This document shows, in pieces, positions 1 through 5,402 of a DNA stretch of 11,700 nucleotides. Below the pieces are notes generated by a model. The model saw nothing but the letters and a program-made list of their open reading frames with translations. It had not been told where the DNA came from and made no database searches. Origin of the DNA: an uncultured Eubacteriales bacterium. Lineage in GTDB: Bacteria; Bacillota_A; Clostridia; Lachnospirales; Lachnospiraceae. Where the stretch lies: NCBI GenBank assembly GCA_900321365.1, contig ONVT01000134.1:1-11700 (forward strand), in the 5' to 3' direction. Made by a program: the position numbers and the translations under genes. Each line of letters starts with the position of its first letter. The stretch's first letter is position 1.

Positions 1-27
1 GGGCTCCTTTCTCAATTCCATACCACA

Positions 28-36
28 TGCTATAAT
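28..36 (+). promoter_or_regulatory. Candidate extended -10 promoter upstream of the XRE-REC regulator operon
   Basis: The sequence shows TGC followed by a perfect TATAAT at 31-36, which fits an extended -10 element (TGnTATAAT). The region 17 bp upstream (8-13, TTTCTC) matches TTGACA poorly, as often tolerated when a TG extension is present. Transcription would start near 43, about 30 nt before the small upstream ORF and 120 nt before the regulator ATG. No regulator operator was recognised around it. The call rests on motif matching only. Confidence 0.4.
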
Positions 37-72
37 CCTCCTGATAGAACAGATGGATACAGGAGCAAAACA

Positions 73-117
73 ATGTGCGAGACGAAAAAGAACCTTGCGA
101 ATTCTTATTGTAATTGA
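73..117 (+). CDS. Candidate 14-codon leader ORF (upstream ORF) before the XRE-REC regulator
   Basis: ATG at 73 is preceded by AGGAG at 61-65 with a 7-nt spacer, the best ribosome binding site in the leader. The ORF reads MCETKKNLANSYCN and stops at TGA (115-117). The stop overlaps a second ATG (117) in an ATGA-like junction, opening a further 10-codon frame (MPLRFDDCYS, stop at 147-149). The first small ORF is in the same frame as the regulator, separated from it by this single TGA. There is no signal peptide and no resemblance to a known peptide. It could be a leader peptide that couples or attenuates translation of the regulator, or a chance ORF. Two cysteines in 14 residues are the only notable compositional feature. 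Confidence 0.35.
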   Translation: MCETKKNLANSYCN

Positions 118-165
118 TGCCCCTGCGATTCGATGATTGTTACTCTTAAAAGGACTGATTTGATA

Positions 166-786
166 ATGACAGATTATTTTGCTGAGAACCTGCAGCGTCT
201 GCGCATGGAGAATGGTTATACGCAGCAGCAGCTTGCAAAGCTGGTCTGTGTTGACCGATCCAGTGTTGCCCGATGGGAGAATGGAAGCCGGGTACCGGAT
301 CTGATCCTGCTTACCCGGCTTGCCCGATGCCTTGGTGTGGGTCCTTCTGAATTATTGAAAGAAAACGATCTGAAGACAAGCACGGCCGGTTCAGAATCAT
401 ATGTACCTGTTATCATCATGGTTGATGATGAGAGAACCATTCTTAACGGGAATATGAGCATCGTCAATGAGGTCGTACCTGATGCTGAGATTACAGGATT
501 TTCAAAACCATCTGAAGCGCTGCGTTTTATCCAGTCCAATCATGTTGACCTTGCTTTTCTGGATATTGCGATGGGAAAGACCTCCGGGATCAGCCTTTGT
601 GAACAGATGACAGAAATCAACCCCAGGCTGAATGTGGTATTTCTGACAGCATATCCTGAATATTCCCTTCGATCATGGGATACAAATGCGTGTGGGTTTC
701 TTGTAAAGCCTTTGGTTCCTGAAGATATAAAAAAGCAATTGACCAAGCTGCGGTATCCGGTCAGAGGACTGACATCGATTGGGTAA
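166..786 (+). CDS. Response regulator with N-terminal XRE helix-turn-helix and C-terminal receiver domain
   Basis: A 206-aa cytoplasmic DNA-binding response regulator, expected to be phosphorylated by the kinase encoded next door. Residues about 6-62 form an XRE/Cro-C1 helix-turn-helix (RLRMENGYTQQQLAKLVCVD followed by SSVARWENGSRVPD). Residues about 82-195 form a CheY-like receiver domain with the acidic pair D87/D88, phosphoacceptor D133 (FLDIAM), T161 (FLTAY) and K181 (LVKPL), so all core phosphorylation residues are present. The order is reversed compared with most response regulators, where the receiver is N-terminal. The start at 166 was preferred because AGGA at 151-154 lies 11 nt before it. 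The in-frame ATG at 133, which would add 11 residues, has no visible ribosome binding site. The gene runs into the kinase gene with a gap of 7 nt or a small overlap, indicating one transcript. The regulated target is not visible in the sequence; the downstream MATE transporter is the natural candidate (inference). Confidence 0.88.
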   Translation: MTDYFAENLQRLRMENGYTQQQLAKLVCVDRSSVARWENGSRVPDLILLTRLARCLGVGPSELLKENDLKTSTAGSESYVPVIIMVDDERTILNGNMSIVNEVVPDAEITGFSKPSEALRFIQSNHVDLAFLDIAMGKTSGISLCEQMTEINPRLNVVFLTAYPEYSLRSWDTNACGFLVKPLVPEDIKKQLTKLRYPVRGLTSIG

Positions 787-793
787 GAAGAAA

Positions 794-2062
794 ATGAATA
801 ACGAGACTATCATTATCATCAATTTATCCATCGGTGCGGCCGGGCTGATTCTTTCCCTGGTGGCTATCTTATTGATTGCTTTCTCCAGGATCATAGAGGT
901 ACATATCCGACATCATCTGAGTGGACTGTTTATCATAATGGCTCTGTATTTTATTGCCATCATTGTCAGCTACTATACCACGATAGAAATGGAAGCCTCC
1001 CTCATGGAGTGGAGCACGTTCTTCTTCTCGTTATTCTCGTCAATGATGCTGCTGATACTGACCAGCATGATCCTTTACTCGACAGGGGAAAGCCATCGAA
1101 TTAATGGGCTGAGCATAAGTGTATCTGTTTTATGGGTGGCCTATGTGGGAATGCTGGTCTCAACATTTTTCTCGCCTGCATTTTACAGTATCAGCGAGAA
1201 AGGGGAGTATGAACGCGGTCCGTGGTACCCTCTTCTGCTTTTTCCGCCGGTTCTGATCATGCTGCTGAACTTATGGGGGATGTGGAGAGGAAGAAAGAAA
1301 CTGAATCGCAAACAGATATGGGCATACCAGCTGTTTATACTGATTCCGCTTTTTTCCATGCTGGTCCAGATGTTTTATTCCGGTATTCTGGCGACAGCGC
1401 TGGGGATTATGCTCGGAGCAGTAGCACTGTTTTATTTTGTCCTGAAAGATCAGGAAGACAGATTTATTCAAATGACAGAAGAGAATTCCGAGAGGAAATT
1501 TGATATCAGGATCCTGCAGATCCGGCCGCATTTTATCTATAATGTCATGAGCAGCATCTACTATATTATTGATGAGGATCCTGGCAAAGCCCGGGAAGTG
1601 GTCCGTGATTTTTCTATCTACCTCAAGAAAGCTTTTCAGTCTATCAGCAGCCAGGAGCAGGTGGCTTTTGCGGAGGAACTGGAACATACAAGGGCATATC
1701 TGTCCGTAGAGATGGCGCGGTTTGCCGATCAGCTTAATGTGACATATGACACGCCATATATCGATTTCAAACTGCCGCCGCTGACACTTCAGCCGGTGGT
1801 AGAGAACGCGGTAAAACACGGAATGGATCCGGAGATCGACAGTCTGAATATCACGATTCGCACCAGTCATCCTGAAGGCTTCAACGAGATAACAGTCGAG
1901 AATGACGGACAGAGTTTTGAGCCTCCTCTGAATATAGAGGAGGGAATTGGCCTGTCAAATATAAGCGATCGTCTGAAGAGAATGTGTAAGGGTGAACTGT
2001 CTGTGACGGAAAGAGAAGGCGGGGGCACAGTGGTAACCATACGCATACCGGAAACAAAGTAA
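794..2062 (+). CDS. LytS-like sensor histidine kinase with seven-TM N-terminal sensor
   Basis: A membrane histidine kinase of about 422 aa. The N-terminal 217 residues contain about seven hydrophobic segments (near 5-30, 42-62, 74-95, 105-125, 144-162, 175-195 and 198-217) and no large extracellular domain, so ligand sensing would be within or near the membrane. The cytoplasmic part has the His_kinase (LytS/YpdA-type) phosphorylation box QIRPHFIYN with H246, then a GHKL ATPase with the N box LQPVVENAVKHG (N338) and the glycine motif EGIGLSNISDRL near 383-394. Length and order fit the family. The start is uncertain. ATG 794 has only a weak purine stretch upstream (AAGAAG), while TTG 779 in the same frame has AGAGGA at 763-768 about 10 nt upstream and would overlap the regulator by 8 nt, adding five residues. 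Either way it is translationally coupled to the response regulator, its obvious partner. The stimulus is unknown. Confidence 0.88.
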   Translation: MNNETIIIINLSIGAAGLILSLVAILLIAFSRIIEVHIRHHLSGLFIIMALYFIAIIVSYYTTIEMEASLMEWSTFFFSLFSSMMLLILTSMILYSTGESHRINGLSISVSVLWVAYVGMLVSTFFSPAFYSISEKGEYERGPWYPLLLFPPVLIMLLNLWGMWRGRKKLNRKQIWAYQLFILIPLFSMLVQMFYSGILATALGIMLGAVALFYFVLKDQEDRFIQMTEENSERKFDIRILQIRPHFIYNVMSSIYYIIDEDPGKAREVVRDFSIYLKKAFQSISSQEQVAFAEELEHTRAYLSVEMARFADQLNVTYDTPYIDFKLPPLTLQPVVENAVKHGMDPEIDSLNITIRTSHPEGFNEITVENDGQSFEPPLNIEEGIGLSNISDRLKRMCKGELSVTEREGGGTVVTIRIPETK

Positions 2063-2150
2063 TCTTTCTGACAGGGCTTAACGGCTCCTCCTGTTCATTC
2101 GCTGAAGAATATCGATTCGTCCCCGGAGTTGGCAGTCTGGAATACAAAAC

Positions 2151-3485
2151 ATGAGTTCACGGATTCATTTATCAGAGCATTTTACATACAGGAAACTTCT
2201 GCGGTTTGCACTGCCGTCCATTGTGATGAATCTGTTCACTTCCCTCTACATTATCGTGGACGGATTCTTTGTCGCTAACTATGCGGGAAAGACGGAGTTC
2301 GCGGCTGTCAACCTGATCATGCCCGTACTGAATATCCTCGGAACGACTGGCTATATGTTCGGAGTAGGAGGCAGTGCGCTGATTGCAAAGACTCTGGGGG
2401 AAAAGAATCCAGACCAGGCGAACCGTCTGTTTTCCCTGATCGTTCTTGTGACTTCCTGTCTGGGCGTTATGATGCTGGTGCCTGGTTTCATCTTCATGCC
2501 CCGGATCACAGCCATGCTGGGCGCAGAAGGGAAACTCCTTGAAGACAGTGTACTGTACGGGCGGATTTTTATTCTGGCTCTGCCTGCATGGATATGGGTG
2601 TATGAGTTCCAGCTTTTCTTTGTCACTGCTGAAAAACCGGGACTGGGGCTTGCCGTCACAGTATGTGCCGGACTTTGTAATGCTGCGTTGGATGCGCTTT
2701 TTATCATCGGCTTTCAGTGGGGACTTGCGGGTGCGGCGGCTGCCTCGGCATTCACCCAGATTGTAGGGGGTGTGTTTCCGCTTGTTTACTTCAGTCGAAG
2801 AAATAACAGTCTCCTCAGGCTGGTAAAGCCTGTATGGGATGGCAGGTCACTTGTAAAATGCTGCACAAACGGATCTTCGGAATTCATGGCGGAAGCCGCA
2901 GCGTCTGTTGTAGGGCTCATCTACAATGTGCAGCTGCTTAAGTATGTGGGAGAGGACGGGGTTGTCATTTACGGACTGTTAATGTATGTCAGCCTGATCT
3001 TTTCTGCCATATTCGTAGGGTATTCTAATGGGACAGGACCGATATTCAGCTATCATTACGGCGCACAGAATCAGGGGGAACTCAGGAATCTGAGAAAAAG
3101 AAGCCTGATGATCATCTCTGTCACATCCGTCATGATGTTTGTTATCTCTGAAGTAATTGCCCGTCCGTTTTCCGCCTTGTTCCTGCAGGACGCAACTAAG
3201 CTGCTGCCGGATGCCGTACACGCGTTTCGGATCTTCTCTGTTGCATACCTGTTCACTGGAATGGCTGTTTTCTGCTCGGCTTTCTTTACCGCCCTGAACA
3301 ATGGGCAGGTATCGGCGCTGATATCCTTTTTACGGACGTTTGTGTTTGAGCTTGGGGCTGTACTCATGCTCCCGGTGCTGCTTGGAGTGGACGGAATCTG
3401 GTATTCTGTTGTATTTGCAGAGTTGATGGCAGCTGCCACCGGGATCATATTTATGGTTGTTCTGAGGAGGAAGTATCACTATTAA
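2151..3485 (+). CDS. MATE family multidrug efflux transporter
   Basis: A 444-aa inner-membrane protein with about twelve hydrophobic helices arranged as two MatE halves. It would export cationic drugs or metabolites in exchange for Na+ or H+. The N-terminal part carries hallmark residues of the MepA-like branch: FALPSIVMNLFTSLYIIVDG at the first helix, then FVANYAGKTEFAAVNLIMP and MFGVGGSALIAKTLGEKNP. The second half begins near residue 235 (NGSSEFMAEAAASVVGLIYN) and repeats the pattern. Full family length is present with no frameshift. The ribosome binding site is weak (CTGGAA about 8 nt before the ATG). It starts 88 nt after the kinase stop on the same strand. That gap holds no convincing terminator, so co-transcription with the two-component genes, or control by them, is likely but not shown. 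Substrate cannot be predicted from sequence. It is convergent with the symporter gene, 53 nt away. Confidence 0.92.
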   Translation: MSSRIHLSEHFTYRKLLRFALPSIVMNLFTSLYIIVDGFFVANYAGKTEFAAVNLIMPVLNILGTTGYMFGVGGSALIAKTLGEKNPDQANRLFSLIVLVTSCLGVMMLVPGFIFMPRITAMLGAEGKLLEDSVLYGRIFILALPAWIWVYEFQLFFVTAEKPGLGLAVTVCAGLCNAALDALFIIGFQWGLAGAAAASAFTQIVGGVFPLVYFSRRNNSLLRLVKPVWDGRSLVKCCTNGSSEFMAEAAASVVGLIYNVQLLKYVGEDGVVIYGLLMYVSLIFSAIFVGYSNGTGPIFSYHYGAQNQGELRNLRKRSLMIISVTSVMMFVISEVIARPFSALFLQDATKLLPDAVHAFRIFSVAYLFTGMAVFCSAFFTALNNGQVSALISFLRTFVFELGAVLMLPVLLGVDGIWYSVVFAELMAAATGIIFMVVLRRKYHY

Positions 3486-3538
3486 CGGAATACAAACAGA
3501 CAGGTCCTGAGGCTGAAGTGTTCCTGACCGCTTCCCTG

Positions 3539-4906
3539 TCAGAAATGAATCCATCCAAATGCTTCCGCTACAGAACTGACCAGGATGATTATCACAAAAA
3601 ACGGGCAGATATATCGGATCATAAAGCGGAAGACTTTTCTTCTGCGGAAAGGTGCCCCGCCCAGGGTCACCTCCTCATCCACCCGGTTCAGTCCCATGCG
3701 TCTTGTTACATACAGACAGATCGCCAGAGCAGCAATCGGCATCATGACAGAGTTGGTAAGGAAATCGAAGAAATCCAGGAATTGCATCCCGAGGATTTTA
3801 ACAGCTGCGAGAGGGCCGTAGCCAAGACAGGAAAGCAGTCCCAGAGCAATCATGATTATTCCGGTCATCACTGCGCTTATGCCGCGGCTCCAGCGGAATT
3901 CGTCCGAAAAAGTGGCAACCACGCTCTCGGTCAGCGCTATGGCGCTGGTGAGGGCAGCGAACAGAACCAGAAGAAAGAACAGAATGCCGATCAGCCTGCC
4001 GGCTCCCATGCTTTCAAAGATCTTAGGCATTGTGACAAACATCAGGGAAGGCCCTTTATTAAGCGCTTCTGCGTCTCCTCCGGAGAAGGCAAAAACTGCG
4101 GGGATGATCATCAGGGCGGCCATGACTGCAATGCCTGTATCGAACAGTTCCACCTGCATGGTGGAATCGTCTATGGAAACATCCTTTTTCATGTAGGATC
4201 CAAAAGTAATCAGAATTCCCATGGCAATCGACAGGGAGTAAAACATCTGTCCCATTGCCGTAGCAACTGTCTTCCATGAAAAATGCCTGAAATCCGGGAT
4301 CAGGAAGTAACGGACACCTTCCAGAGCGCCTGGCCTGGAAACAGAATAGATGCAGATGAATACGGCAAGTACCACAAGTACCGGCATCATAATCCGCGAT
4401 ACCCGCTCAATCCCGTTTTTGACGCCCATGAAGACAATGATAAGAACCAGAGCCGCAAAGACTGCAAACCACAATACGGTCTGAGGACCGTTCGTGATGA
4501 AGTCTGTGAAGAAAGAATCCGCTGCAACCTTCTTAAGATCCGTAAAGAGAAAGGCATACAGGTACTTACAGACCCAGCCCCCGATTACAGAGTAATAAGG
4601 AACGATCAGCATGGGGATGATGGCATTGATCCAGCCGCCGGCAGTATCTGTACGGGATTTTCCAAACATCCTGAATGCGCCGACCGGGCTTTTCCCGGTC
4701 TTGCGTCCGATCGCGGTTTCGGCGATGATCATGGTATATCCAAAGGTCAGTGCCAGCACAATGTAAACCAGCAGGAACATTCCGCCGCCATATTTCGCGG
4801 CAAGATAAGGAAAGCGCCAGATGTTTCCCAACCCCACCGATGCACCTGCTGCCGCGAGTATATATCCCAGTTTACCGGAAAAAGAGCCTCTGTTATCTGC
4901 GTCCAT
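3539..4906 (-). CDS. Neurotransmitter:sodium symporter (SLC6/NSS family), probable amino-acid importer
   Basis: A 455-aa Na+-coupled secondary transporter of the LeuT fold in the cytoplasmic membrane. Helix 1 carries the family signature ASVGLGNIWRFPYLAAKYGG, in which the unwound GNIWRFP stretch helps bind Na+ and the substrate amino group. Other recognisable parts are FYSLSIAMGILITFGSYM (helix 6, substrate site) and LTSAIALTESVVATF (helix 8, Na+ site). About eleven or twelve hydrophobic helices are present, and the length of about 450 residues fits bacterial members such as MhsT. Known bacterial homologues import hydrophobic or aromatic amino acids; the exact substrate here is an inference. 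The start is well fixed: AGGAGG (complement of 4915-4920) lies 8 nt before the ATG at 4906. It is transcribed alone, convergent with the MATE gene and divergent from the c-di-GMP operon. The shared upstream region may couple its control to that operon. Confidence 0.93.
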   Translation of the reverse strand: MDADNRGSFSGKLGYILAAAGASVGLGNIWRFPYLAAKYGGGMFLLVYIVLALTFGYTMIIAETAIGRKTGKSPVGAFRMFGKSRTDTAGGWINAIIPMLIVPYYSVIGGWVCKYLYAFLFTDLKKVAADSFFTDFITNGPQTVLWFAVFAALVLIIVFMGVKNGIERVSRIMMPVLVVLAVFICIYSVSRPGALEGVRYFLIPDFRHFSWKTVATAMGQMFYSLSIAMGILITFGSYMKKDVSIDDSTMQVELFDTGIAVMAALMIIPAVFAFSGGDAEALNKGPSLMFVTMPKIFESMGAGRLIGILFFLLVLFAALTSAIALTESVVATFSDEFRWSRGISAVMTGIIMIALGLLSCLGYGPLAAVKILGMQFLDFFDFLTNSVMMPIAALAICLYVTRRMGLNRVDEEVTLGGAPFRRRKVFRFMIRYICPFFVIIILVSSVAEAFGWIHF

Positions 4907-4923
4907 TATCCCATCCTCCTTTT

Positions 4924-4949
4924 TCCAGGATTCCGTTCATCTGCCTGGA
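4924..4949 (-). promoter_or_regulatory. Small inverted repeat in the symporter 5' leader
   Basis: TCCAGG at 4924-4929 and CCTGGA at 4944-4949 form 6-nt perfect arms with a 14-nt loop. They lie between the candidate -10 of the symporter promoter and its AGGAGG ribosome binding site. It could be an operator half-site pair or a weak leader hairpin, or chance. No T-tract follows, so it is not a terminator. Confidence 0.25.
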
Positions 4950-4956
4950 TTATCAT

Positions 4957-4986
4957 ATTATACTGAAAATCGGACACGGATGCCAT
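4957..4986 (-). promoter_or_regulatory. Candidate sigma-70 type promoter for the symporter gene
   Basis: On the minus strand ATGGCA (complement of 4981-4986, four of six matches to TTGACA) is followed after 18 bp by a perfect TATAAT (complement of 4957-4962). Transcription would start near 4950, giving a leader of about 45 nt before the ATG at 4906. Position and spacing fit a housekeeping promoter. No experimental or comparative support is available here. Confidence 0.45.
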
Positions 4987-5108
4987 AGCAGAGAGGATCC
5001 CGTAACAGTGCAGCAGGAAGCCCCGCGAAATCGGTGAAAAAGACAAGCAGATTCGGAAGTTATTTCTTTACAGTGCCTGAGCTGTGAGTGGAATTTGAGA
5101 GTCTCATT

Positions 5109-5117
5109 TGATATAAT
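5109..5117 (+). promoter_or_regulatory. Candidate extended -10 promoter (distal) for the c-di-GMP operon
   Basis: TGATATAAT at 5109-5117 is a perfect extended -10 box (TG, one base, TATAAT). The -35 region 17 bp upstream is weak (TGGAAT at 5089-5094, three of six). Transcription would begin near 5124 and run through the large hairpin, producing a leader of about 280 nt before the ATG at 5403. Confidence 0.4.
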
Positions 5118-5165
5118 ACAGTCGTTTTGCTGAAATAAATACCATGACGTTGATTGAATAATGAA

Positions 5166-5228
5166 TTACAGTGCTAAGGCCCGCCACCGGCCCGGGAACC
5201 GTCCCGGTGGCGGGCCTTAGCACTGTGA
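5166..5228. repeat. Long GC-rich perfect inverted repeat (hairpin)
   Basis: Arms 5169-5190 and 5204-5225 are perfectly complementary over 22 nt. The outer ends are CAGTGCTAAGG and CCTTAGCACTG, and the inner ends CCACCGG and CCGGTGG. The stem extends outward by an A-T pair, a T-G wobble and a T-A pair to 5166-5228. The 13-nt loop (5191-5203) could refold so that GGGA pairs with TCCC around an ACCG tetraloop. No run of T follows on the plus strand. On the minus strand the following bases are only A+T-rich, so it is not a textbook intrinsic terminator. Both flanking genes point away from it, so a terminator is not expected here either. It may be an RNA leader structure, a REP/MITE-like intergenic palindrome, or a protein target. 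Confidence 0.75.
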
Positions 5229-5267
5229 CTATGACCATACATGTGCAGATGACTTTTCCCGGATGGG

Positions 5268-5296
5268 TAGTCAGAATCGGAATAATCCTGTATAAC
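5268..5296 (+). promoter_or_regulatory. Candidate proximal promoter for the c-di-GMP operon
   Basis: TAGTCA at 5268-5273 (four of six matches to TTGACA) is separated by 17 bp from TATAAC at 5291-5296 (five of six matches to TATAAT). The predicted start near 5303 lies downstream of the large hairpin and gives a leader of about 100 nt containing the second hairpin. The spacing is ideal but the hexamers are imperfect. Confidence 0.35.
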
Positions 5297-5323
5297 AGAA
5301 CATAGAAATTACAGTACGGATGC

Positions 5324-5360
5324 GTCTTCCTTTGACACAACGACTGTGCTGAAGAAAGAC
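5324..5360 (+). other. Imperfect hairpin in the leader of the EAL gene
   Basis: Arms of 16 nt (5324-5339 and 5345-5360) pair with twelve Watson-Crick pairs, two G-T wobbles and two mismatches around the loop ACGAC. The base of the stem is GTCTT/AAGAC and the top CACA/TGTG. It sits 28 nt before the ribosome binding site at 5389-5394 and has no T-tract after it, so it is not a terminator. It could modulate stability or translation of the operon mRNA. A TTGACA word at 5332-5337 within it has no matching -10 box. Confidence 0.35.
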
Positions 5361-5402
5361 GAACAGAAAACTCACATAATCGGGTGATGAGGAGTACCGT
5401 TT

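Larger units (their letters stand above)
5003..5228. repeat. Four copies of a TNACAGTGC word in the divergent intergenic region
   Basis: The 7-mer ACAGTGC occurs in direct orientation at 5005-5011, 5070-5076 and 5168-5174, and inverted (GCACTGT) at 5220-5226. Each copy is preceded by T and one variable base. The last two are the outer ends of the large hairpin. Three orientation-matched copies plus one inverted copy in about 220 nt is more than chance would usually give for a 7-mer. They may be binding sites for a regulator of the divergent genes, or remnants of hairpin-type repeats. ACAGTGC also occurs once inside the downstream coding region near 11572, where no role is implied. Confidence 0.4.
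4907..5402. other. Divergent intergenic region between the symporter and the c-di-GMP operon
   Basis: This 496-nt stretch has no convincing protein-coding gene on either strand. It holds a candidate promoter for the symporter near its left end, two candidate promoters for the right-hand operon, a long GC-rich inverted repeat (5166-5228), four copies of TNACAGTGC (5003-5228) and an imperfect hairpin (5324-5360). The portion 4987-5067 shows nothing recognisable beyond one TNACAGTGC copy. No known riboswitch consensus was recognised by eye, in particular no c-di-GMP (GEMM) core with a CACGCACAGGGCAAACC-like stretch. Confidence 0.75.

Noticed and set aside
115..135. In-frame TGA between the leader ORF and regulator as a selenocysteine or readthrough codon
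   Set aside because: No selenocysteine insertion hairpin was recognised after it. The regulator is complete from ATG 166 and has its own ribosome binding site, so readthrough is not needed.
2063..2150. Possible terminator or promoter between the kinase and MATE genes
   Set aside because: ACAGG (2071-2075) and CCTGT (2090-2094) form only a 5-bp stem with no T-run, and no convincing -35/-10 pair was found.
3486..3538. Possible bidirectional terminator between the convergent MATE and symporter genes
   Set aside because: GACAGG (3499-3504) and CCTGTC (3535-3540) are complementary, but the loop is 30 nt and there is no T-tract on either side. This is too weak to call, although a terminator is expected here.
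3518..4966. Plus-strand open frames of 253 and 227 codons opposite the symporter
   Set aside because: The minus strand encodes a full-length NSS transporter with an AGGAGG site. The plus-strand peptides are charged and low-complexity, with no domain.
4990..5060. Riboswitch-like stretch (GCAGGAAGCCCCGCGAAATCGG) suggesting a cobalamin-type element
   Set aside because: Only a short fragment is reminiscent of the CCCCGC box. The rest of the cobalamin consensus and the expected flanking stems are missing, and the stretch lies upstream of the candidate promoter for the right-hand operon.
5332..5360. Perfect TTGACA at 5332-5337 as a promoter -35
   Set aside because: No -10 box lies at 16-18 bp; the sequence there is AAAGAC-like. 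The word is better explained as part of the hairpin arm at 5324-5339.
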